Positions 23,801 to 36,010 of a stretch of 64,000 nucleotides of DNA are shown in pieces (positions within the stretch are counted from its first letter, which is position 1; every line of letters begins with the position of its first letter). The position numbers and the translations under genes are program-made. Source of the stretch: Augochlora pura (taxonomy: Eukaryota; Arthropoda; Insecta; Hymenoptera; Halictidae); assembly GCF_028453695.1 (NCBI RefSeq), contig NC_135778.1, forward strand, positions 33,407,214 through 33,471,213, in the 5' to 3' direction. The notes under the pieces were generated by a model. The model searched no databases, was not told the DNA's origin, and saw only the letters and a program-made list of their open reading frames with translations.

Positions 23801-23958
23801 CTAGCACGCCCTTCAGCCTGGGCAGGAACTCGTTCCAGAACGCGCAGGACGTGGTACGCGGTCCTTTGCTCAGCCCGTTCTTCTCCGCGTCGAAAATAAA
23901 ATACTGCGGCTGATCCCTTGAATATGGCGGCCACTCGGACTCCTCGGTCGTCGGTTTG
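23801..23958 (-). CDS. Ace: Acetylcholinesterase, penultimate exon (end of catalytic domain)
   Basis: The exon starts with one base completing the Gly codon, then encodes KPTTEESEWPPYSRDQPQYF, IFDAEKNGLSKGPRTT and SCAFWNEFLPRLKGVL. It ends with the first base of the next codon (158 nt in all). The W-P-YS...QYF block and the CxFWNxFLP motif close the catalytic domain of cholinesterases. The Cys in SCAFWNEF corresponds to Torpedo Cys521 and should pair with the Cys in the 47931-48083 exon. The acceptor is TATGTTCCAG|C and the donor CTAG|GTAGCT. Compared with Drosophila, the loop before the WP motif differs in sequence but is similar in length. The frame is intact and it lies 2.2 kb from the previous exon. 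Confidence 0.96.
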
Positions 23959-26188
23959 CTGGAACATAATCGCAGAGGGGCCAGATGTAGACGACGGTTT
24001 TATTTATCGCGCAGTAAACGTCGCCGGAGGAGCATAAAATAGCGGGAAACGGCGCGAGGACGTCGATGTACCATTTCGCCGGCCAGCGACGCGTATTTCC
24101 CGGTAAAAATTTTGCGCGATTACGTAGTCGCATAGCGATAATGATTGATAGAGAGCGCGCGGCGGATTTTAATTGAATCTCCCGAGCGAGCCAGCGCGGG
24201 CAACCGATTTGTTAGCCGATAATTAATCCGAGTAACGCGACCGGGGACACGGGGGCCGGTTGACTAGGCTCGTTTAAAATTATTAACAACGTGCTAACAA
24301 ACTCCGCCCGCGCCGCACTCCCCCGCCCGACCGTTTATTAATTATCAGGAGTGGCTCGTCCAGCTGTTTGAATATTTCAACGGCAATTTTCCGTTCGCCG
24401 ATTATTAATCGTCGATACCGGCTTTGTCCTTTTTTTCCCTCGCGGCGCGTCGCGATTACAGCAGCGGATCAACGCCGGAAGTCGTTCGCGTCCTCTCGAG
24501 TGACAGGCCGGCGACCATATCGGGAAAGGTCGGAGGTCGGTACGATCGACAGCGAACGGTCGTTAAAGGAAAGAAAGAAGAAAAACCGTGGAGGAGATTT
24601 AATTGATATTCGAAGGACGGTGGCACTCGAGCGTGCTGAAAAGACAGGACCGCGAGCGACGAACGGCCGGCGAACCGTGGTGGCGTCGAGTCCGTTTGTA
24701 TTGGCGCCGTTAAATAATTCCCGTTAACCCAGATTGAAAAGCCGCGCGAGGGAAATGCGTGTCGTTCATATTTAATTGTTGTCGTCAAATACACTGCGCC
24801 ACTTTCTCGAATTAACACGGCTGTCCGACTTCTCGGCTGACTGGCGTGATTCGGCAGCCATGCCCGCGGAATTATTTACGGCGGTCTCGTATGGAGCACA
24901 CCGCAGTTATTTCCGAACCCGCAGCGGACGGTTTCACGCGTTCTTTTTAACGGGATCGCGGATTTCCGAGGGCCACCGATCCAGTCAGCCGCCGGCCCTG
25001 CGCGCCGTTCAAAATGGTCGACACAGACTTTAATCGCGAATAATGGAGTCGAATTAATATGCAACGCGTTAAAATCATCGGAGATAGCGTTGTTCACTAC
25101 AGGCCCGCGGAATGAGCGTGTAATTAACCGGTGGAGCAATGTAAATGGTTTAATATCTTGGCGGAAAGTAACGAGGTGGCCAGGGGACGGAGTAATGGCT
25201 GCCGGCGCCATGGGCCGCTACGAGCCGCGCGCTCCCTCCCCATGCAAGTCAAATTTGTTGCTCGCTATCCTCTCGCCGCTCCGACCTCCTCCCCCAGCGG
25301 TCCTCGAGGAAGCTCCTCGTTCAACCGAGTTACATCTCAAACGAGGACGGACGTGAATATGAAATGCAATTTTAAGCGACCGGTGAGAGGAACCGGCTTT
25401 TAAATAACCGTGCCGGAATCGACAGCCGACAATCCGGAGCAATTTTTCCTTACTGTCCTCACCGACAGCGTCTTCCCCACTTTGCCACGTTCTTCCAGCC
25501 GGTTGGCTATTTTTAACAATCGTTCCGATCTTCTTCGCGGTCGCAAAGCTTCCGAATTCGATGAACTTTTCGATTTATTCTCGTGTCAACCGTCGGACGA
25601 CGGGATGTTCTCGCAACTGTAGAAATCTCTTACTTTACATCAATTGCATTTCATATTGTTATATATACATATATATATTATAGAGAATATAATATTGCAC
25701 ATATTATAATATTATACTATAGTGAATATAGTATTATGAAATATATAAGGCAAAATAAATAAGGCAAAACTTAAAATCATAAGAATAGAGGCTTTTAATT
25801 TTTATGTTATTTAATGCGCCTTTCTTGTAGCTATAGTTATTATTATATATGAAAACAATATTATATTGTCTTGAAAACTGTAAACCAAGTTTTAATATTT
25901 TTCTCAATAAATTTTTATAGATCAGAAAAATATTAAATTTTATTTTACATTATACAAAAAATTGAAGGCCTCTTTTATAATCAGAAATTTTATTTTACAT
26001 TTTTACAGATACTCCACTTTATTTAATCAACATGCCGAAACTGCATTAGATTAGATTAGGCTGCAATTAGATTAGGCTTTAAATACACTGGGTCGAAGCG
26101 ACCCAGAAAACGTGAACTGAGACTTAATCTAGGTAGAAGAGAAGATTTTGGGAATCGTCGTTTGAAAATTCAGTTTGCGGGAACTTAC
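23959..26188 (-). other. Ace intron between the catalytic-His exon and penultimate exon
   Basis: A GC-rich half (23959-25620) with chance frames is followed by an AT-rich half (25630-26140) that includes TATATA-type simple sequence at 25660-25750. Nothing else was recognised. Confidence 0.6.
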
Positions 26189-26352
26189 CCTGTGTAGGCA
26201 AATTTCGAGAAGGACATGATCATCCTCAGGGACAGGTCCCGTTCCTTGTCACTGTAGGTCAAGGAGGTGTTCAGGGGATGGCCGAACACGTATTCCACCT
26301 CGTCCCCGTGCATCACGCCCATCCACTCGCCCCATAGGTTCGTGCTCGTCCT
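26189..26352 (-). CDS. Ace: Acetylcholinesterase exon carrying the catalytic histidine
   Basis: This exon encodes RTSTNLWGEWMGVMHGDEVE... to ...SKFAYTG (54 codons plus two bases). GVMHGDE holds the His of the Ser-Glu-His triad (Torpedo His440), and WGEWMG holds the gorge-region Trp (Torpedo Trp432). The start RTST-LWGEW is like Drosophila Ace and unlike the ace-1 paralogue, which supports the ace-2 class. The acceptor is CTGTTACAG|AGG and the donor ACAGG|GTAAGT, a perfect consensus. It joins in phase 0 to the exon at 47931-48083, giving YYYFFTQ|RTST across a 21.6-kb intron. It ends with two bases of a Gly codon completed by the next exon. No disabling change is visible, so the exon looks functional. 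Confidence 0.97.
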
Positions 26353-28255
26353 CTGTAACAGGCCGGTTTAAACGGGTTACCATGAAACGGTCTCGTACAA
26401 ACATTTTCTCTGATCCCTCACGTCGACGCCGATCGCTTTCGGCCGAGGGACCGCGTTGATAATAACCGTTCAACAGTCCTGACAGCTTGCCAATATTCAT
26501 CTACACCGATGGGCTTTATCGTTCGCGATGAATTTTTGTGAAACAATCCCCTCGGTTACACGAAACACGCCGAGATCAATGGATCCGGCTCGAAGCAGTC
26601 CGACGCGGCTTAGCTCCGGCATAATTCAATGGAAATTGAAACGAGGTATGATCTAGGCCGCAGGGTACAGCTGAACGAGATGGTCGAATGCGACCAAATT
26701 GATTTTCGTTTAGACCATTAAAAACATTGTTCCTGCAAGGATACCATTGAAAACGACGACGGCGAACGACTTACACCATTAACACCCTCTTTCGTCGAGC
26801 ATATCTGTATTAAATACTCATTATATCAATTATATTTATAATTATTACAACAATTTATTATATTATTGTAAGTGTTACAATTAAAAAAATAAATATTACG
26901 ATTAAAAATAATGTCAAGTATGAATGGGTAATTCTAACATCGAGATTGGTATGACTGAGTGTAACTAGGAAAAGGAATGACTTTCGGAGTGCGTGTATGT
27001 GTGTGTGAGAAGCGAACAGTCTAGCGATGACCGACGACCACGTTGTACGCGAGTTACTAAATTATATCTACTAAAATACAAGTAGCAGAGTTCCTTTAAT
27101 TATCCCAACAAATAACAAATTACTATCTATTAAACAAATAAGAACATAGAGTAACTTGGACAGGCTGACTTTATATCGGAGTTTCAAGATTTTTTTAAAA
27201 AATTGATTTTGCGACTGAAAATTCTGAAAAAATTCTGAGCGTTGTGCCACGATAGGAAGAAAATTTTCGAATTTTTCCATAATTCGTGATTGTTCAGGAT
27301 GGAAGAAATAGAGCGTGTCGTTGTCCCTCGTGGTAGGAGTAGCGATTTGGTATTTGGTTTCTTCTTGAGTGGTCCTATTCGACGAGCGCGTTTGACCGTT
27401 TTGTTAGGTTTAGCGGTGTTAGGAGAGGCCTAAATTTGTTCGTACAAGTAGGAATTTCGTTCCAGGCACTTGGTAAAGTCTTACAGTGGCTGCACGGCAG
27501 ATAAAGAGTCTTTGGGGATCAGCGGAGCGACAGGAAACAGCCGGCCGCCTCGGGACGATCGAAAATCGAAGCAGACTCGTTCTTTGTTAAGAAATTCCCC
27601 GGGCAGAAGCACGCGCGAACGTTCCCCAAGCGGCGCGCGAGCCGGCCCGTGGGAAATCCCGGCCCTGTAATCAGAATTTTCCGGCGATGCGCGAGCGCGG
27701 TAATGGACACGCGCGGTCCTGCCGCGCGCGACCTCCTGCAATTAATTTCCAATCTCTGACCGTCGCCTGGCCGCCGGTACGAAAAAAAATTATTCCAGCG
27801 ACAAGGATCTCGAGGCACGAGGTTGCAACGAGAGGAAAGTGGCCTTGATCGATCGAACCCCCGTCGCAATAAGGCGGGGCCAGATGTTTCCGACGGGGAA
27901 TCAGTTAAGGCTCCGACTTAATCTCGTGACAGGGATACGGTGCTCGCCGGATGAAATGCATTCTGCAGATAAGAATTATCGCTGCTTGTTTGCAGACAAG
28001 GCAACGCCGGCCCGGCCGGTGATCAATATGGCTGCGATCGCTGGGGAGATCGGCTAAACAGGTTGCCGCGCCGGTAACGTCGCGCAGTGGTGCCGAATGG
28101 CCTTTGGAATCTCCTCTTCCCATAACTCATTGCTCGGTTATTCACTAATTATCGTCCTATCTTTGCAATATTAGCACCAATGGATAGCTGAGATTGTCGC
28201 GATTAAAATGAGCCCAAACACGGCGTATATCTGATAAGTTTAACGAAATAGTTAT
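26353..28255 (-). other. Left part of the 21.6-kb Ace intron, nothing recognised
   Basis: Alternating AT-rich (26800-27300) and GC-rich (27480-28100) DNA. The frames in the GC-rich part overlap on both strands and are unrecognisable. Confidence 0.5.
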
Positions 28256-28258
28256 ATA

Positions 28259-28437
28259 CAGGGTGTGTCAAGTGACTTGCAGAATTCTAATAACTTCTCA
28301 ATTATGCTTATATGTGAAGTATTTTTAAATAAACGATTTCAAGGATGAGTGGGAGTTGTTTACAGAGACCTTTCCAGGCTTCCAAGATCGAATAGTTTAA
28401 TTTCAGCCCTGGTTCACGAGTTATGTGACACACACTG
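28259..28437. mobile_element. TA-flanked miniature inverted-repeat element
   Basis: The ends CAGGGTGTGTCA and TGACACACACTG are inverted repeats with one mismatch, flanked by TA on each side (28257-28258 and 28438-28439). The 179-bp interior is non-coding. TA duplication fits the Tc1/mariner superfamily. Confidence 0.85.
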
Positions 28438-29219
28438 TATAATAATGTGCTTTTCGGTAAAAGTAGACCGATTTATATCGTGTTTGGACTCATTTTACTC
28501 GGGAGAATCTCAGCTATCTATTGGCGTAATAATTATCAAGGTCAGACGAAGACGAGACTGGAAATATAATTTGTTTATCGTGACCGGGATTGAATCACAA
28601 TAGATCGTGTAAATTTAACCATGTGCCACTGTAATGTAGTTTTACGGTGACTCGATGATTTAATTTCAGCGAGCGGGAGCGGCAAATTAAGCTGTTTGGC
28701 CGCTAATTATTAAAATTAAAAATTACCCGCAGCTTTTCTGTTGATGCAGGTGACCGGCTACACGGCCGGGCAAACACGCGGACGTAACGACGTTATTTAA
28801 ATCGCGCCGTTTACCACGCGGGTACACACTCGACCATGTTTGCGGATACCTTCACGGAACGCTGGCATATTTCGCGTTTATTTCGACTTCTTTGCGAGGA
28901 GAATCGTAATTGATGGGGAGGGGCGAGCGGCGAGAAGATCGTAGCCTCTGTCTTCCCACGGAGAGAGACACCGAAAACAATAAGTTTACGATTTCCATTG
29001 ACCTTTCAACGATGCGAAACGAATCGCTTCAAGACAGCCTTTGTGTTCGAATTCAATTAGGATCTCGGGGATAGTAACACGGTGGGCGGGGCTAATTAAA
29101 ATTCGAGTCTCCGCGGACGTCGAAATCCTTTTGTTTCGTCGCCTGGAACTGAACATGGAATTATCAGCGTAAATTATCTCGATGCGGCTTTTAAGTTCAT
29201 TGCTAATTTATGAGTATTT

Positions 29220-29850
29220 CTAACACGACAGTGTAGGAGAGCAGCGAAAATACAACTTTGACGATATTCAAAGTTCTATAGAGCGGAGCGACAGTTTTCA
29301 TAAGTTTTATAGAGCGAAAAATATGTTTTTCAGACATCGAGATTTTTTTTAATATCATTGTCGAGCTGTTAACAATCGCAATTTTAGTAACAATATCTTT
29401 AGGTTTGACACTTTTGAAATTCAGAGAACTGTGCAGAGGGTAAAGAATTTTTTTAACTAATCATAATTAAGTTGTTTTAAAGGGCGGGGTCTCCCCGTTT
29501 TAATGAGATGAAAAACATTGTTTTACGATTTTTCCTGCAATTTTAGAGCAGTTTGAGCGAAGTGTGCCACAGAATAGCGGTGGCCTTATGTGAAATTCTA
29601 TGATTTTTAAAATACTATAACTTTGTAATAAAAAATTGCACGACAGTCTGAATTAGTTCATTGTAAAGGACAAAGTTTCTTCTTTGACACCATGGATTGC
29701 TTCTTTTCAAAAAAATTTTTTCTTGTGATAGTACAGACAAATGTAACTACTTCCTTCTTAATTATATTTGAACTTTCTGGATTTGTAGAGATCGCAATAA
29801 ATTTTTCTACGGACTAATGCTATGTAAATTAAACGCGATCCAACTTACAC
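29220..29850. repeat. Copies of the ~195-bp module family
   Basis: Recognisable words include ACTATAACTTTGTAATAAAA (about 29613), TTTTACGATTTTTCCTGCAA (about 29520) and AAAGGACAAAGTTTCTTCTT (about 29665). They match the order of parts in the better-preserved array at 40600-41450. Confidence 0.6.
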
Positions 29851-29859
29851 TCGAGTTTC

Positions 29860-30770
29860 AAACTAAATTGCATATCTCTTCGGATACGGGAAGCTTTTCA
29901 CGGCGAATCGTTCGACCGAATCCGAAGACGTTACTCGGCCTGTTGGTTATGGGCAATACGGTTATTAATGTATGAATGTAACGGGACGATAACACGGTCG
30001 GATGGCACGCAATTTGCAATTGCAACTGTGAAACTAATACCGGCCAATAAAGTCGGCTCGTGGTAACTGGTTCCGACACTGCAATTTGGAATTGCTGTCT
30101 CCTTCGGTCTCAGTGATACCGTTCGTTAATTTTGGATCCTTTTTCGCAATGTTGAACGAAATAAATGTCAGAAGAAAGTTTACTTAGGATCATTTCAAAG
30201 AGTGGAGTCTGCGGTTTTAGATGCCCTAGGTTAATTCTTGCGATATAATTTTTGCAGCNNNNNNNNNNNNNNNNNNNNNNNNNNNNNNNNNNNNNNNNNN
30301 NNNNNNNNNNNNNNNNNNNNNNNNNNNNNNNNNNNNNNNNNNNNNNNNNNNNNNNNNNGCTGCAAAAATTATATCGCAAGAATTAACCTAGGGCATCTAA
30401 AACCGTAGACTCCACTCTTTAAAATGATCCTAAGTAAACTTTCCTCTGATATTTATTTCGTTCAATATAGCAAGAAAGGTCAACAAATTAACAGACTGTA
30501 TCTCTGAGATTAAAGAAGACAGGAGTCCCGAATTGCAACGTCGGAAGCAGCCATCACGACCCGATTTTATTCCGCGGTATTATCTATGTATTTGCAACTG
30601 CAAATTGCCATCCATCCGACCGTGTTATCGGCCCATTTCATTCACACATTAACAACCATATCGGCCTTCACCAGCGCGCACTGTACCGTCTTCGGCTCGT
30701 TCGAACGATTCGCCGCGAACAGCTTGATGTGTCCGAAGGGAAATGCAATTCAATTTGGAACTCGGGCGTA
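29860..30770. repeat. Large imperfect palindrome, ~400-bp arms, around an assembly gap
   Basis: The left arm ending ATAATTTTTGCAGC (30258) and the right arm starting GCTGCAAAAATTAT (30359) are reverse complements. In the innermost ~55 bp only one difference was seen (CTGCGG versus CTACGG). Similarity continues outward with more differences, through GTTTACTTAGGATC, to the outer GCAATTTGCAATTGC / TGCAACTGCAAATTGC area. Arms about 400 bp long are supported by eye. Confidence 0.85.
30259..30358. other. Assembly gap of exactly 100 N
   Basis: One hundred N, the usual placeholder for a gap of unknown size, sit at the axis of the palindrome. Confidence 0.99.
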
Positions 30771-32020
30771 AGTTGGTTCGCGTTTAATTCGGCTGCGACG
30801 CGAAATGGATTAATTTTACACATCGCGCGATGTCGGGAATGGGGGGAGAGGGTGAGGTCGAGACAGAGCATTGTTTAACTTCCGCAACCGGAGCATCGGG
30901 ATGGTACGCGCGGCGGATCACCGCATCACGTTCGAATTAATTTGGTTCTGGCCCCCGTGAAATTGACGCCGGTTTCCGCGCGATTGACGAGGTTTGATCG
31001 CGCGGTTGCTCGTCGCCCCCCCCCCCCCCCCCCCTCCCCAGCAGAATCAATTAGACCGCCCCGCGATGTTTGTGGGAGCTAAGGGCGAGCCAAGAATATT
31101 TTTCATTTATATACCACCGGAACGCTGTCGAGCGACCGGCTCGTAAAATCGCCGGGAAGCCCGCTCGCCGTAAATAATGCCGCTTCCCCGTCCGTTTATG
31201 TTCCCCGCGAAAAATCGCAGTTTGAACTTTAACGGTCTCTCGCATGAACTTCCGCGGACGACGCGGAGGGGGGGGGGGGCGATAATCCAACTTTTTCAGA
31301 CGCAGCTTCAAACTTCTACGGGCACGATCATTCACCGGCCGCCCCGGGAATTTATTTAATTCCGGCGGAATGCGGTCGATTGAATCGCACTCGATAAATC
31401 CCAGATTACACCCCTCCCTCACCCCGTATCCAAAGGGTCGATGGCAGAAAATGCTAGCCAGATTTTTTGGAGGCCGCCGCGAGAGAGTTTGTTCCGACGG
31501 GATACCGCGAAGCTGCGTTTTCTCGACGCGGATACCGGACGCGCCTCTGACGCTGTTACGTCAGGCGCTCTCCCGTGTTCGGTAAACGTCGTTAATTTTA
31601 ACGATCCTTAAAATTACAAAGGCTGCGCGGCGGTTCGCGGGGAGGGGGCTGCCCGTGGATCGTCCGGAGGGACGCCCGGAGGCGAGCATAATGATATGGC
31701 GATCGATAATGCCCAACGGAACTCGATGGAACGCTGGAATTTCGTTACGCCGGCTTAATAAACGTGCATCGAGCGGTATCTCTTAATTAACCCGGCGATT
31801 TCCTACGGTACACACCATTATCGCCGTTACGCACACCCTTTCGTTGGCCGACGTCCAGGCGAAAAATTAACTCTCGCCGGCAACCAGCTTCCACCGTCTT
31901 CTTAATCCGTTTTCCAGTCGACGGGCTCGTTTTTTTTTGCGATCGCTCTGTCGTTTGTAATGGAACGGGCAATCTTTGACCATTTTATTGGGTCGAGGGA
32001 ATAGAATTTTCTTTGTAGTA
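30771..32020. other. GC-rich intronic DNA with poly-C and poly-G tracts
   Basis: Poly-C lies at about 31016-31034 and poly-G at about 31267-31279. Frames such as 31051-31422 on the minus strand are interrupted, biased and unrecognisable. Confidence 0.5.
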
Positions 32021-32024
32021 TTTA

Positions 32025-32480
32025 TTCGGTATGGTATATTCAACGTATATACCTTTTCTACGAAGAATTTATTTGAAATATTACTCGAATAAAATTTGAT
32101 TCGGAATGTTATTCGAAATGTTAGTCAAATACATTTTATTCAGGACTTTATCCGAAATGTTACATAAATAAGCTTTTATTCAGAACGTTATTCAAAATGA
32201 TAGTTGAATAAACTTTTACTCAGAATGTTATTCGAAGAATTTATTCAATATTAGTTAAATTAAATTTTATTTGAAGACTTTATTCAAAATATTACTGGAC
32301 TCAAATTTTATTGAAAAGGTTATTCGAAATGTTACTCATTAAACTTTTACTCAGAATGTTATTCGAATAATATTCTACTCGAAAAATTTATTTAAATTAT
32401 TATTATAATCAAATTTTATTTGGAAAATGTATTTAAAATGTTGGCGAAACAAATTAGAAATGTTATTCGAACGAAATTGT
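32025..32480. repeat. AT-rich minisatellite, ~40-bp unit
   Basis: The phrase AATGTTATTCGAAATGTTA or close variants recurs at about 32108, 32149, 32187 and 32227. The unit then continues, more diverged, to about 32480. Confidence 0.8.
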
Positions 32481-32484
32481 ATTC

Positions 32485-33480
32485 GGACAGCGTAGAATTC
32501 TGTCTATAGAGAGGTCAAAGAATTCTTTTTAGTAACAAGACCTTTGCGATTTTGAAGAGTAAAGACTTCGCTTTCGAACGAGCGCAATCAAATAATTGTT
32601 CTACGATTTTTTTTTCACCAATTCATGAACGATTCAATTCAAAGTGTGCCGCTTGAAATCGGGGGGGGGGAGTGGGGTGGGAATTTTTGGTCTTCGAAAA
32701 TGTCACTTTAATCGCTGTTCGGAGCACTATAACTTTTGACAGAAATATCGTACGCTGATGAACCTAGGCTTATTTTAAAGAGCAAGGATTGCGCTGTCCA
32801 GCCACCTAAATTACATCGCGACAGCATCGCCGCATCGTTATCAATCGTTATTTTCCTAGTAATGTTCGCTTGCTTAGCACCCCGAAACTCACGTCCCTAT
32901 AGAGAGCTCAACGATTTTTTTTTGTAATGAAATTCCCGTGGTTTTCAAGCCTGAAGTCTCCTTTTTCAAACGAGTTGAAAAACATCGCTCTGCCATTTGT
33001 TTTTGTTCCGATTCTGTAGCTCTTTTAATGAAAAGCGTGAAACCAGCCATTTGATAACCCGACCCCGGCGGGTCAGAAAATTCGAGGCGAAAAACTCTTC
33101 GACATTCGAACTACTGTAACTTCGACAAAAACAATTGTATCGTGATCTACGTTGGATCGTTGTAAACAAACAATGTACACACTTTGTCATTAACAAATTG
33201 GTTCTTCGTAAAAAAATTTGTTTTTCACGCAATAATTAAAAACGCGAATGTGGTCATTTTCGATCGTTACCTGGATTCAAATGTTGCCAGATAGATTAAA
33301 CAACTTTTCTTGTCGGCTGGAAATAAACCTGACCTCACAGCGAAAAGCTTCCACTTTGCATCGAGCCGAAAAAACTTGCTCTGCGATTTTCCTTTAACGT
33401 TTTACCGGAATTTCAATTGAAAGTGCGCCTCATGTTTCTAATACCCCAATACCACGTGCATTAAATAACATTATATCTAC
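32485..33480. repeat. Copies of the ~195-bp module family
   Basis: Words of the family in order: CACTATAACTTTTGACAGAA (32727), TTATTTTAAAGAGCAAGGAT (32770), AACTACTGTAACTTCGACAA (33108) and CTCTGCGATTTTCC (33379). There is also a ~105-bp segment (33172-33277) nearly identical to 35489-35590. Confidence 0.65.
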
Positions 33481-34640
33481 AACGCTAACTTTAAACAATA
33501 TTTATTTTATCTAGTCTATTTACTTCATTTCTATTTGATTTGTTTGATCAATCACAAATGATGTCGAATATTTAAAAATGTATGTAACAATATCGGAGCT
33601 TACAGTAGCTCAAAGTTAAATTCCCGTTCCTATTTTTATTTTATTTATTCTACTATATTTTATATTTTTATATTTTTTATATATTTATATATTATATTAT
33701 TTAATAATTCTTTATATTTTATTATTAAAATCAAATCTATTTATTAAACCTTAATTAATATCGAGGTAACTCACATTTAAAAAATTATATAATAATACTG
33801 GAGCTTGCAGTACAATCTAACACGTTTCAATAACAGCTAAGAAATTATTGGTTGCCACGACGACCGATTCACAGGCTACCGATCGCGGAGAAAGCCGATT
33901 TATAAGTTACCGGTCGTTAAAGCGTTAACATCCGGAAGAAAAGTCTCGCGGACGAGCCACGGCGCTGAATGCATCCCGCGGATGATTCTCCTTAATCTGT
34001 TTCCGGCGTGGCGTCCGATTTAAATAACATCTTCGTGCAAGCGATTCTTTTCATCGGACGATTCCCAGGCGTCCACGGGCGCCGCTCGATTCATCGTTTC
34101 GCAAGGGAATGAGCGGCTCCTCGCGCGGAGGGTTTGCACAACGTGATCCGCTCGCGGTCGATAATGAATCTCGCGCGCTGAAGACACGCGAGGAATACCG
34201 GCGCGGAAGGATTCCCGATGGAGGCCGGGAATCGGGGGTGGGTGCGCGGGTGGGAACGGGGCGCTATTCAACGACTCGATGGCCTGCAACTGCGCGGCGG
34301 CGGGCTGCAACCGTCTCGTTCCCATTAATTCCTTTGGGCCAATCGACACGCTGGACGCGATTCACTTCGTTAATGAATCGGCCGGGTTTGTATTCACCGG
34401 CGAGCAATTATTTTTCAATCGTCACGCGGAGAAAGTAGATTTCGAGGGCCCGCCGATTACTGAAATTGGAGCGCGTTTCGCCTGCGGCTTCGAACCGCGT
34501 CCGGCCGATTCAATTAACAAGCCGGCCCCGGAGCCTCTCGAAGCCGTTATTCTTCCTTGGCCCGAACGACCCAAGGAGATATACTGCCGACAACGTCCCA
34601 GCCACCTTCGAGGATTGCTGGTCACGGGTACGAACTGGAC
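33481..34640. other. Intronic non-coding DNA
   Basis: AT-rich to about 33840 (TATATTTTTATA simple sequence at 33650-33730), then a GC-rich block. A 121-codon plus frame (34279-34644) is not repetitive but lacks recognisable motifs, and is overlapped by antisense frames, so it is not called a gene. Confidence 0.45.
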
Positions 34641-34925
34641 CTAGGCTTTTGCTTAGGTCTTGGTTAGGTCTTGATTAGGTCTGAGTTAGGTCTTGGTTAA
34701 CTCTGTTCGAGCCTTGCGTTAGGTTGGGCTACGGGTATGAACTAGGCCTAAGCTCTTGATTAGGTCTTGGTTAGGTCTAAGTTAAATCTGTGTTAACTTC
34801 GGGTTAGTCTTGGTTTAGATTGGCCTGCAAGTATGAGCTAGGACTGTGCTCCATCTTCGGTCTTGTTTAATTCTGAGTTAGGTCTGGGTTAATTCTGGAC
34901 TAGTCATAGGTTAATCCTGAGTTAT
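34619..34925. repeat. 11-bp minisatellite within ~100-bp higher-order units
   Basis: The 11-bp unit GGTCTTGGTTA repeats (GGTCTTGATTA, GGTCTGAGTTA) from about 34655. The longer phrase GGGTA(C/T)GAACT(G/A)G(A/G)CCTA starts higher-order units at about 34625 and 34734, with a diverged version at about 34830. The GGTCTAAGTTA variant also occurs in the array at 1095-2310. Confidence 0.85.
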
Positions 34926-35059
34926 GTTGGGACCAAATTGAGTATCTCAGTGTATAACTTCCACCTAATATGGATATCGGTTAAGTTTGAGTACTCTAAT
35001 GAAGGTTTGAAGAGTCTACAGACTAGATCTCTGGTAGACGTTGATATTTCTGTCTCTGC

Positions 35060-36010
35060 TCTCTCGCAAAAATTATTTTGAGGGAAATGACTTAGACTTT
35101 TTGAAAAACTAGACCTCGGTCTTTAAAAAAAGGTTACGTAGACGATTCTATGATATTTTTTCTGGAGAGGTTACAGCAGTTCTAATATCGATGTTTTCCT
35201 ACGCAAGTCTTCTTATTCTAATGATGACTGTGCAATTTTTATTTGAACTGCGATAAATCGGTAAGAAAAAAATCACAGATCAATTCTATTGCACTTGTTA
35301 GAAAGAGGACACTTCACTCTTGATATTGCTACAGTTTCAGTTTTTCAGAAAATATTTTTGATTTTGCTACAACGATGTATACTCGAAAAGTATCGAAAAA
35401 AGTGACGATTTTCATGCTTCCGTTCACAATTTTTTTTCCCGTGAAAATTTTTCCAAATGAAACATGATACCGACGTTGAAAAAAAATGTACACACTTTGT
35501 CATTAACAAATTGGTTCTCCGTAAAAAAATTTGTTTTTCACTCAATAATTAAAAACGCGAAGGTGGTCATTTTCGATCGTTACCCGGACAATTTTTTCAC
35601 CATTCACAATTTTTTTTCCCGTGAAAATTTTTCCAACTAAAGCACGATACCGACGTTGAAAGCCCACATTTTACCCTTTCAAGCGAGCCTAGGTAGATTG
35701 TTCGCCGGTGTTTTCCTACAAAGTTACAGCAGATCAAATATCGACAATTGTTTTACACAAGACTGGTCGATCGTTATTCCACTGTTGACTGCACAATTTT
35801 CGTTCGAACTGCGATAAATCGGTACGAAAATTAAAACAAGACTACGTAGATCGTCTACCGATTTTGTCCCACAAAGTTACAGCAGATCAAACATCAATCC
35901 ATTCTGACGACGGTCGTACAACTTTCATTCGAGCTGCGACAAATCGGTAAAAAGAAAATCGCAAATAAATTTTCTTTCTTTTATTACAAAGAGGATATTA
36001 AACACCGATA
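35060..36010. repeat. Copies of the ~195-bp module family with a ~177-bp tandem duplication
   Basis: The phrase GAACTGCGATAAATCGGTA (about 35247, 35806, 35932) and ACAAAGTTACAGCAGATCAA (about 35717, 35871) mark module copies. In addition TTCACAATTTTTTTTCCCGT followed by GAAAATTTTTCCAA and GATACCGACGTTGAAA occurs at about 35425 and again at about 35602. Confidence 0.7.

Noticed and set aside
34279..34644. 121-codon non-repetitive plus-strand frame
   Set aside because: No recognisable motif, antisense frames overlap it, composition equals that of the surrounding GC-rich block, and it runs into a minisatellite. Conservation in relatives could reopen the question.
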